Shown: positions 1 through 5,974 of the stretch, one piece after another
Layout of the letters: the number at the start of each line of letters is the position of its first letter
Position numbering within the stretch: position 1 is the first letter of the stretch
Assembly (NCBI GenBank): GCA_938050265.1
Contig: CALLJT010000027.1
Coordinates: 1-9,949, forward strand
Source of the DNA: Candidatus Saccharimonadia bacterium
Lineage (GTDB): Bacteria > Patescibacteriota > Saccharimonadia > Saccharimonadales > SZUA-47
Length of the DNA stretch: 9,949 bases
Direction: 5' to 3'
The notes under the pieces: generated by a model
Databases searched by the model: none
Told to the model about the DNA's origin: nothing
Seen by the model: only the letters and a program-made list of their open reading frames with translations
Translations under genes and position numbers: made by a program

Positions 1-286
1 CGACACAACAGAGTTCAGTGGCTATCCACTACAAGACTTTTCGACGTTTCAACCCTCCTACACGCCCATGACAGAGCCTCGTGAAATGAGACTGATCAAT
101 GAGACAAAAAAACTAAACCCAATCACTGGGGCAGAGCTAGACCCCCTCTTTGAAGCCGATAGAAAAATAAAATTCAGTGACAAAATTATAATCGACGACG
201 AACTGTATCTCCGCACACAATATGACTCAACCAGAAATATTGACCGAGTCTTGCTTTACAGCTCCCTTAAAGAGCTGTGGCAATAG
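1..286 (+). CDS. C-terminal end of an unidentified, possibly surface-associated protein (5' truncated)
   Basis: The frame starting at base 2 is open from the window edge to a TAG at 284-286, giving 94 visible residues; the true start is outside the window. No enzyme motif is visible. The stretch looks like a small beta-rich module: an arginine/methionine-rich strand (around PREMRLINET), a turn with NPITGAELDPLF, then KIKFSDKIIIDDELYLRT followed by a polar tail ending in LKELWQ. This resembles the short SH3-like or wall-binding repeats found at the C-termini of secreted proteins in Saccharibacteria and Gram-positives, but that is an impression of style and not a family match. The ATG at 68 is an internal methionine, because the frame continues upstream without a stop. 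The gene converges on the minus-strand operon, with 18 bp between the two stop codons, and is probably not part of the polymer locus. Confidence 0.7.
   Translation, partial: DTTEFSGYPLQDFSTFQPSYTPMTEPREMRLINETKKLNPITGAELDPLFEADRKIKFSDKIIIDDELYLRTQYDSTRNIDRVLLYSSLKELWQ
258..278. other. Short perfect hairpin at the convergent gene ends
   Basis: ACAGCTC (258-264) and GAGCTGT (272-278) form a perfect 7-bp inverted repeat with a 7-nt loop. It lies in the last codons of the left plus-strand gene, six bases before its stop, and about 27 bases past the stop of the minus operon. There is no T-tract on either strand, so it is not a canonical intrinsic terminator. It could still serve as a weak bidirectional terminator or as an mRNA 3'-end stabiliser for the minus operon. 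Confidence 0.25.
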
Positions 287-304
287 CAGGCGACTTCTGT
301 GTCT

Positions 305-3115
305 TCATAGATTCAATATCTCCTTCACTACTCTCGCACTGTTCTGGGTGTCTCTATGCTCAAAAAAATTGTTTATGCGTTGCTTATACACACGCTCGTT
401 CTTGAACTTTCGCTCAACCGATGCAATCACCGCGTCAACCGTCTTTTCGTAGTCATGGACCACTGGTCCGAATCCATGAGAGTCATAGCTAAAGTACGAC
501 TCGTCAAACGTATGCATTGCGAATATCGTATCATGATCAAACTGCGCGTACACCACTGGCTTACCTAAGTACGCAAAATCGAACGCGACACTAGAATAGT
601 CCGTTACCATCAAGTCACCCTCACGCAGTAAATCGCGATAGCTATAAGGCATACTCATTACCTTGAACGGCGTACTCGCATGAAAGTCAGATGCTTGTGC
701 TGCATGGGAGGGATGAAGATAAAACTCGCCACTGACGCTCAGCTCCTTCATCTTCTCAATCAACCTTGGTTCATTAATCAACTCATTATAGAATCGAAAA
801 TATTCTGACTCCTGAAACGAACTGTTATACTCATATTTTCCTGCATTCTGATCAAAAACACCCGTAAGCTGCTTTCTCCACGAAGGCATAATGACAATTT
901 TTTTCTTCTGATCGTTCTGCAAGTAATCATACCGTGGGAGGCCAGTCATCTTGACCACATCCGGACCATAATAGTACGCATCTTTAAACGCAATCGACTG
1001 GTACTCAGGCTCGACCGTCGTAACGAATAATTTAATGTTCTTGTTGTACCTATTGAGCCATGTTGAAAAATCGTGCATGATGATGCCGTGCTGCAGAAAA
1101 ACAAAATCGAATTTCATCAAATCGACTAATCTCCCGACGTGCTTGCCATATGGATTCAGTACATAATCGTCTGCATGTGAAGAAATAATCTTGTCGGCTA
1201 CCAGATGCAGTAACTTGTAGTACACACCCTCTCGATTGACTACTTTTCCGTACTGCTTCATTCTGCGATAGTCCGGTGATCGCTTAGATATAGCGAAGAA
1301 ACAGTTTAGGTCCAGTCCTTCGGCGCTATTTATGTACCGAAATAACGCCTCTCCGTTGTCGTGTGCGCTTACTATTCTGTCTGATATGATCCATACTTCT
1401 CTGCGCTTGAGTCCAACTGCAATGAAGTACGCTATTCTCAGACCGACGATATACATATTCAGTCCAGCATTTTTGAGTGGTATCAAAAACCACAAATGCG
1501 CACGCGCGCCAGCAGGCCGACTACCACGCAAGATAGCCTTTAGCCTTCTTATGGTAAGTCGTATTTTGACCTTTCTGAGTTCGCGCAATATATAGGCAAA
1601 CTCGAACTGCGCGTGCTGCAGCTGCGTTCGCTCGGAAAACTCCAGCGCATTCATTCGTAAGCGCACAAGTGTCCTCTCACCGACACGACGGTAGGCTGCT
1701 TTGTTCTGGCTACTTAGCTTGCTATGCCTATTGGGGTGTATGTGCAATTTCGTATGAAAGTCAGGATGACGAACATAAAACTCGCTGGTAGACGTATATG
1801 CAGGATGCACCGTCACCTTAAATATGTACGGTCGAAAGACCTCCTCCTCGTAAAAATATCGAGTTCCGTGGCTAACAGGAACCGGCTCTACGACCGTCTC
1901 TTTCCCGTGCTGATCTACGTGCACAATCTGAGCTCCACCAGGTAGGACCTCTGCGTACCTACCCTCGATCACGATACCTTCGTCTGCATCACTTATGAAG
2001 TCCACTGCAATTTTCTGATGAGGGCCTTCTGACCTGTTATAAATGGTGTATCCTGCGTATCGATACAGTACGCCGTCCTCTGTAAGACTACCGAGTATGC
2101 TGGTGCCTTTTTTGAAGGATAATACAAAAATCTTCATGTGCCGATTAATGTGACGCTGAGCGCATATAACCTCGTCATCGATGTACTGCAGTAGTTTGTG
2201 CAGAGATTTTTTATAGCGCTTCCTGTCGTCTTCTTTTGATAAAAAGCTCTGACTTCTTTGAGCAAAACGCCATTGCAAGTCGTACATAATGGCGTGCTGT
2301 ACATATCTCGGCAGCGTTGCTTCTTCATCAACATGGGTGTCAATGAGATATTGATGGACATTCTGGATCGTGTCGAAGTACCAGTCCATTCTATTGGTCG
2401 CTGAATTCATTGCAGAGTCACCTGTCACGCGCTTACGATAGTAGTACGTCGGATTCACGACCACCCCAAACGCCTGCTTCTGCATGACTACATCGACAGC
2501 AAACTTCATATCCTCCGCAATTGCAACCGACTCGTCGAAAGAAAAGCCGTCAAAAACCGATCTTTTTATAAAAATTGCGCCGCCTGACAAGTGAATAGCG
2601 TCAGGCTCTTCACGGATATCAATAATCCTGTTCTCTCGGCCCCCGCCCCTGAAAAACTTGTAATTAAGAGGGTGGTTCCCCTTTAAACCTTCGAAAAACT
2701 CAAGCTTGAACGATACGAAATCAATCTTCCTGTGATACTCTTCGATAAAATTGTATGCTTCCTCTATGGCAGTCGGGGACAGTAGGTCGTCAGAATCCAG
2801 AAAGCTAATATATTTCCCCTGAGCATGCTCTACGCCTGTATTGCGAGCGGCACTCACCCCGCTATTCTCTTGCTCGATATAGATCACGTTATCTGGGTAC
2901 ATATCCGTGATCCTTCCACATACACTGGCGCTGTCGTCCGTACTGCCGTCGTTAACAAAAACAATCTGTATGTCATCAATAAAAGACATCGTCTGAGCAA
3001 CAATTGAATCGACGGTCTCTGCTACGTACTCACCTGCATTATATACTGGCATAACAAAAGAGACCTTGAACTTGTTCGCATGGCGTTTCGTGTTCTTCTT
3101 GGCGTTCTTTTTCAC
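305..3115 (-). CDS. Bifunctional GT2 glycosyltransferase / CDP-glycerol-type glycerophosphotransferase (936 aa)
   Basis: This is a large two-enzyme fusion. The N-terminal GT-A (GT2) domain (about residues 17-250) has VNDGSTDDS (54-62), the metal-binding DSD (107-109), SGG (177-179) and the AED motif (200-202) carrying the usual catalytic acid. A middle region (about 330-460) is beta-rich and may be an Ig-like accessory module. It is followed by a basic helical linker rich in Arg/Lys (475-530). The C-terminal domain (about 570-930) matches CDP-glycerol:poly(glycerophosphate) transferases (TagF/TarL type): FLQHG (673-677), PSWR (744-747), HPSH (801-804), TDYSS (838-842), GKP (851-853). By family it would add a sugar and then a polyol phosphate at the cytoplasmic membrane face. 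The start is GTG at 3115, overlapping the upstream TGA as GTGA, with only a weak AGGGT upstream; translational coupling is likely. The next Met (22) is already inside the GT fold. The polyol and sugar identities cannot be read from sequence. It is the last gene of the operon. Confidence 0.92.
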   Translation of the reverse strand: MKKNAKKNTKRHANKFKVSFVMPVYNAGEYVAETVDSIVAQTMSFIDDIQIVFVNDGSTDDSASVCGRITDMYPDNVIYIEQENSGVSAARNTGVEHAQGKYISFLDSDDLLSPTAIEEAYNFIEEYHRKIDFVSFKLEFFEGLKGNHPLNYKFFRGGGRENRIIDIREEPDAIHLSGGAIFIKRSVFDGFSFDESVAIAEDMKFAVDVVMQKQAFGVVVNPTYYYRKRVTGDSAMNSATNRMDWYFDTIQNVHQYLIDTHVDEEATLPRYVQHAIMYDLQWRFAQRSQSFLSKEDDRKRYKKSLHKLLQYIDDEVICAQRHINRHMKIFVLSFKKGTSILGSLTEDGVLYRYAGYTIYNRSEGPHQKIAVDFISDADEGIVIEGRYAEVLPGGAQIVHVDQHGKETVVEPVPVSHGTRYFYEEEVFRPYIFKVTVHPAYTSTSEFYVRHPDFHTKLHIHPNRHSKLSSQNKAAYRRVGERTLVRLRMNALEFSERTQLQHAQFEFAYILRELRKVKIRLTIRRLKAILRGSRPAGARAHLWFLIPLKNAGLNMYIVGLRIAYFIAVGLKRREVWIISDRIVSAHDNGEALFRYINSAEGLDLNCFFAISKRSPDYRRMKQYGKVVNREGVYYKLLHLVADKIISSHADDYVLNPYGKHVGRLVDLMKFDFVFLQHGIIMHDFSTWLNRYNKNIKLFVTTVEPEYQSIAFKDAYYYGPDVVKMTGLPRYDYLQNDQKKKIVIMPSWRKQLTGVFDQNAGKYEYNSSFQESEYFRFYNELINEPRLIEKMKELSVSGEFYLHPSHAAQASDFHASTPFKVMSMPYSYRDLLREGDLMVTDYSSVAFDFAYLGKPVVYAQFDHDTIFAMHTFDESYFSYDSHGFGPVVHDYEKTVDAVIASVERKFKNERVYKQRINNFFEHRDTQNSARVVKEILNL

Positions 3116-3927
3116 AGTTTCGTACCCTGTTCTTGTATCAATCTGGAAGGAAAGCTTCGTATTAAGTTCGCTTGAATTCGTTCGATGTCTCGAACCGGAG
3201 TGTACTGACTAATCAGTTCATCCGTGTATGAATCGTCATCTATTCGCCCTACATCTATCTGCTTGCACACCCTATCGACACTACTGAAGTAATCTTGAAA
3301 TTTATATGATCCGCCCTTCAGGTTGTCGGATACTTTCATCCAATAATTTGGTACACCATACGCATCAGAAACTATCAGCCCGTGTAAACTCGAAGACAAC
3401 ACCAAGGCGCACCTATTGATGTCGCGTGCTACTTTTTCTGGATGGTCTAGAGCGTTGATTAGGCACATGTGTGTATTCTGAGCAACAAGTTCACGGATGC
3501 GGTCTATTTCCTGGTCTGCATAGTGCGGCAGTACGCCTATTTTGTATGACTTAGATTCTTCTGGCTTAAAAATCTTACTGATGAGCATCGCTGGATCACC
3601 GAGCGGTATGTCCTCGTACCCCTCAGGGAGACGATCTCTTGTTTTTTTTCCGCGAACAGCGTAAAACTCTAGATTGTTCGGCACCACATGGTCACCATCC
3701 TCTATGAACCCACTGCCCCATACCGCTATTTTTCTTCCCGCTGAATGGTCCACAAGCAACTCCAATATAGAACCAGCCCCTACGATATCGCACTCCTGGA
3801 CTCTTGACCATTCCGATTCTTTGTCCCACAGTTTTTTGATAATATATGGTGTTACTTCATCACCAAAGTTTAGGCGTTCTGGGGGCTCCAAGCGCCACCA
3901 GAATAATTTAACAGGATCATCGCTCAC
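3112..3927 (-). CDS. Polysaccharide pyruvyl transferase family protein (271 aa)
   Basis: The family (PF04230) adds ketal pyruvate from phosphoenolpyruvate to sugars of surface polymers. Visible motifs, numbered from the chosen GTG: NFGDE (20-24), GAGSIL (50-55), WGSGF (70-74), VRGKKTRDRL (from 91), GDPAML (110-115), and the hallmark SSSLHG (178-183) with its conserved His 182, followed by DAYGVP (188-193). The reading frame stays open to an ATG at 4032, but that would overlap the ATPase gene by 109 bp. GTG at 3927 overlaps the ATPase stop as GTGA and has GAAAGGA eight bases upstream, so I chose it; family homology also begins just after it. The gene is translationally coupled on both sides (GTGA at 3924-3927 and at 3112-3115). 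Its position between the exporter and the second transferase suggests it modifies the exported polymer. An A8 run in the RGKKT codons (3642-3649) is a possible slippage site, but a shift there would only truncate the protein. Confidence 0.9.
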   Translation of the reverse strand: MSDDPVKLFWWRLEPPERLNFGDEVTPYIIKKLWDKESEWSRVQECDIVGAGSILELLVDHSAGRKIAVWGSGFIEDGDHVVPNNLEFYAVRGKKTRDRLPEGYEDIPLGDPAMLISKIFKPEESKSYKIGVLPHYADQEIDRIRELVAQNTHMCLINALDHPEKVARDINRCALVLSSSLHGLIVSDAYGVPNYWMKVSDNLKGGSYKFQDYFSSVDRVCKQIDVGRIDDDSYTDELISQYTPVRDIERIQANLIRSFPSRLIQEQGTKL

Positions 3928-5141
3928 CGTGCTGATCCTTTCTGCGAAGACGTAATGGTCACCTTGCCCGGTGCGACAAGTGGGTAATGTACACTGTCGC
4001 GTGTATTGTCGACTATCTCTATAGCGTTCCACTGGTCACATACTGTTGTGCCCCCATCCTTATTCACAGTAGCACTGAGAGTGTATGTACCGTTGCCAAG
4101 TATATTTGTCACCTCATACTCTAGCTCGATGGTTCGCGACGAGCTAAAATCAAGGCTTTTTCCGCCAGGTACATTCAGATTATTCGCACCCATTAAAAGC
4201 TTGCCTGCCGCATCCTTGATCTGAAAACCGAATTTGACATAGTCGTCTGTCAGCTTCTTCGACTCAAGTCGAACCTTAAACGTGATAAGTTCATTAGTTT
4301 TCTTTAGGCTGTGTGACACTATCTTTACGGATTTATCGCCCCATCTTTTCTTAGGCTTCTTTTTTTTACTAGGAATACTTTTTGCAGCTGGAGCAGTATT
4401 GAAAAGCTGCGTGTATGCATCAGCTACCTTTTCGATCTCTCCCTGCTCTGTAATCTCTCCACCTTCAATAAGGACGCCTCGGTCACAATACTCTTTCGCA
4501 AGACCCATGCTGTGTGTCACGAAAATGACTGTCTTTTTATTCTTCTTCAGCTCCCTGAAGTGGTTATAGCATTTTTTCTGAAAACTCGCATCACCTACGG
4601 CAAGAACCTCGTCAAGCAACAGAATATCCGCATCGGCATGAGTAGCCACAGCGAATGCGAGACGCACCTTCATGCCACTGGAGTAGTTTTTGAGTTTTTG
4701 ACCCATGAAATCTTCGAGTTCCGCAAACGCCACAATCTCGTCATATCGTGCGTCCATCTGCTGCTTAGAGAACCCGAGCAGTGCTCCGTTTAAATACACA
4801 TTCTCTCGACCGCTTAAATCCGGTCTAAAACCCACTCCGAGTTCTATAAACGGCACCAGTCTACCCTCGACAGATACCGAACCCTGATCAGCCTGATATA
4901 TACCTGCGAGAATTTTGAGCAATGTACTTTTTCCACTGCCGTTCCTGCCGAGCACACCAAAAAACTCTCCCTTTTTCACTTCGAAGCTCACTCCCTTGAG
5001 TGCTCTAAATATCTCAGATTCCCGGTTCTTTTTGTGAAAAGACTGTATAACACTGTGCTTTATTGAATCCGATTTAGAGGCAGGCAAGTGAAATTGCTTA
5101 TGCACACCTGACGCCGTTACTACCGAGGCGTGATCTAGCAT
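3924..5141 (-). CDS. ABC transporter ATPase for polysaccharide/teichoic acid export with Wzt-type C-terminal domain (405 aa)
   Basis: This is the energising subunit of a TagGH/Wzm-Wzt class exporter that moves a finished, lipid-linked polymer across the membrane. The nucleotide-binding domain spans about residues 5-245: Walker A GRNGSGKST (65-73), the LGVGFRPDLSGRENVYLNG region typical of this subfamily (101-119), signature YSSGMK (153-158), Walker B ILLLDEVLAVGD (173-184) and the H-loop His 210. A lysine-rich linker (259-266) leads to a beta-sandwich (about 267-395) resembling the Wzt C-terminal carbohydrate-binding domain (PF14524), with RWGDKSVKI at its start and the LGNGTYTLSATV strand near 348-359. 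In E. coli O8/O9a this domain recognises a capped chain end. The start is ATG at 5141, directly after the permease TAG, with AGAGGAA (5148-5154) six bases upstream. The linker codons contain an A AAA AAG slippery heptamer (listed separately). Confidence 0.95.
   Translation of the reverse strand: MLDHASVVTASGVHKQFHLPASKSDSIKHSVIQSFHKKNRESEIFRALKGVSFEVKKGEFFGVLGRNGSGKSTLLKILAGIYQADQGSVSVEGRLVPFIELGVGFRPDLSGRENVYLNGALLGFSKQQMDARYDEIVAFAELEDFMGQKLKNYSSGMKVRLAFAVATHADADILLLDEVLAVGDASFQKKCYNHFRELKKNKKTVIFVTHSMGLAKEYCDRGVLIEGGEITEQGEIEKVADAYTQLFNTAPAAKSIPSKKKKPKKRWGDKSVKIVSHSLKKTNELITFKVRLESKKLTDDYVKFGFQIKDAAGKLLMGANNLNVPGGKSLDFSSSRTIELEYEVTNILGNGTYTLSATVNKDGGTTVCDQWNAIEIVDNTRDSVHYPLVAPGKVTITSSQKGSAR
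3936..3942 (-). promoter_or_regulatory. Shine-Dalgarno site of the pyruvyl transferase gene (decides the start)
   Basis: GAAAGGA on the minus strand lies 8 nt upstream of the GTG at 3927, inside the last codons of the ATPase gene. The spacing is ideal. The upstream ATG at 4032 has no support from spacing, so this site argues for the 271-residue product. Confidence 0.6.
4359..4365 (-). other. A AAA AAG slippery heptamer at the NBD/Wzt-C boundary (candidate -1 frameshift)
   Basis: On the coding (minus) strand an A8 run (4367 down to 4360) followed by G reads AGT AAA AAA AAG AAG CCT. The heptamer A AAA AAG is in the correct phase for tandem -1 slippage at Lys260-Lys261. After a -1 shift the ribosome reads GAA GCC TAA and stops at 4353-4351, giving a 263-residue protein with the full ATPase domain and no C-terminal domain. 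The arrangement is like dnaX, where the same heptamer makes the short gamma subunit. I see no strong upstream Shine-Dalgarno stimulator or obvious downstream hairpin, so activity is uncertain. RNA polymerase slippage on A8 is another route. Confidence 0.35.
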
Positions 5142-5957
5142 CTACACTTCCTCTGCAAATCGTGGCGAGCTACGTGAGAATAAATATACGCCGTAGATGA
5201 AAACTACGACCGTAATTATATGAGGCCCGGCCTGGACGATCACGTTACTCGATAAATCAACAATGGTCGACGTATCCTGTGAAATAGCGTACTTACGAAA
5301 GCTCTGTATGCCATTCGCCACCGGATTCAACAAGAGAACCTGCGCTGCAACCAGGCTCACCGAAGATATCCGTGAGACTGGATACAGCACGGCTGAACCA
5401 TAGAACAATGCTTGTGTCACGACATCCCATATGAAGTTTATGTCCCTATAGCGTACATAGATCGTTGACAATATCAACGCTACACCAATCCCAAATATGA
5501 ATATCTCGAGAATATAAAGCAGCCCCACTGCGAAGCCCCAAGATAATCCAACGTTATCTGCGAACATAAAAATCAGCACCACGAGCATATTGATTAACAG
5601 GTTGATCAAGGCCGACATGCTCGCTGCCACGATAATTGTATATCGCGGAAAATTCATCTTTCGCATGATCGCACCGTGTCCAACTATGGATGTCAGGCCT
5701 TGTTTCGTCACCTCTGCAAAAAAACTCCAGATAACCAGTCCGGCCATCAAGGCGGGCGGCCAATGCTTCACTCCTTGGCCAATCTTTAAGAAGTAAAAAA
5801 ATATCACGTACAGAATGATATACATCATTAGTGGACGTAGGAGCGCCCACGCATAGCCAAGCACCGATCCTTGGTATCGGATCTTGAAATCAGATATAAC
5901 GAACTCGCGAATAAGTATCCTTGCGTACTGTAGTCTGGATGCGAAATCTTGCTGCAT
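5142..5957 (-). CDS. ABC-2 type polysaccharide/teichoic acid export permease (TagG/Wzm-like, 271 aa)
   Basis: This is the membrane subunit that pairs with the adjacent ATPase to export an undecaprenyl-linked polymer. The N-terminal amphipathic stretch DFKIRYQGSVLGYAW (residues 23-37 from the chosen ATG) is the hallmark of the TagG/Wzm permease family. About six hydrophobic segments follow, near residues 39-59, 67-84, 109-132, 140-165, 180-195 and 245-261. VRYRDI (168-173) and LNPV (210-213) are also typical conserved points. Length fits the family (about 260-280). Two starts are possible. GTG at 5966 has no Shine-Dalgarno. ATG at 5957 is preceded by GGTGAGG ending 3 nt away (its GGTGA part 5 nt away). 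I prefer 5957, which loses only three residues. The gene begins 17 bp after the TAA of the upstream fusion transferase and its TAG abuts the ATPase ATG. Confidence 0.92.
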   Translation of the reverse strand: MQQDFASRLQYARILIREFVISDFKIRYQGSVLGYAWALLRPLMMYIILYVIFFYFLKIGQGVKHWPPALMAGLVIWSFFAEVTKQGLTSIVGHGAIMRKMNFPRYTIIVAASMSALINLLINMLVVLIFMFADNVGLSWGFAVGLLYILEIFIFGIGVALILSTIYVRYRDINFIWDVVTQALFYGSAVLYPVSRISSVSLVAAQVLLLNPVANGIQSFRKYAISQDTSTIVDLSSNVIVQAGPHIITVVVFIYGVYLFSRSSPRFAEEV

Positions 5958-5960
5958 GAA

Positions 5961-5967
5961 CCTCACC
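5961..5967 (-). promoter_or_regulatory. Shine-Dalgarno-like GGTGAGG favouring the ATG start of the permease
   Basis: GGTGAGG on the minus strand precedes the ATG at 5957. Its GGTGA part can pair with the extended anti-SD at 5 nt spacing. The competing GTG start at 5966 lies inside this site and has only AT-rich sequence upstream. This is modest evidence for the shorter product. Confidence 0.4.
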
Positions 5968-5974
5968 GCAATTA

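Noticed and set aside
222..568. Plus-strand frames at 222-452 and 356-568
   Set aside because: They overlap the ends of two better supported genes, have no Shine-Dalgarno and are antisense to the conserved C-terminus of the 936-residue enzyme.
3642..3649. Second A8 run (A AAA AAA in phase) in the pyruvyl transferase gene
   Set aside because: A -1 shift gives a stop after a few codons in the middle of the catalytic domain, so no useful product results. It is kept only as a caution for the A8 run in the ATPase gene.
3928..4032. 35-residue N-terminal extension of the pyruvyl transferase starting at ATG 4032
   Set aside because: It lies wholly within the ATPase coding region, shows no family similarity, and the GTG at 3927 has a good Shine-Dalgarno and the GTGA overlap.
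4282..4793. Plus-strand open frames of about 90 codons opposite the ATPase gene
   Set aside because: They lie antisense to a well-conserved gene with all ABC motifs and have hydrophobic or arbitrary composition with no recognisable signals.
5554..5850. 98-codon minus-strand frame inside the permease gene
   Set aside because: It is a shifted frame of the permease, which has clear TagG-family motifs and membrane segments.
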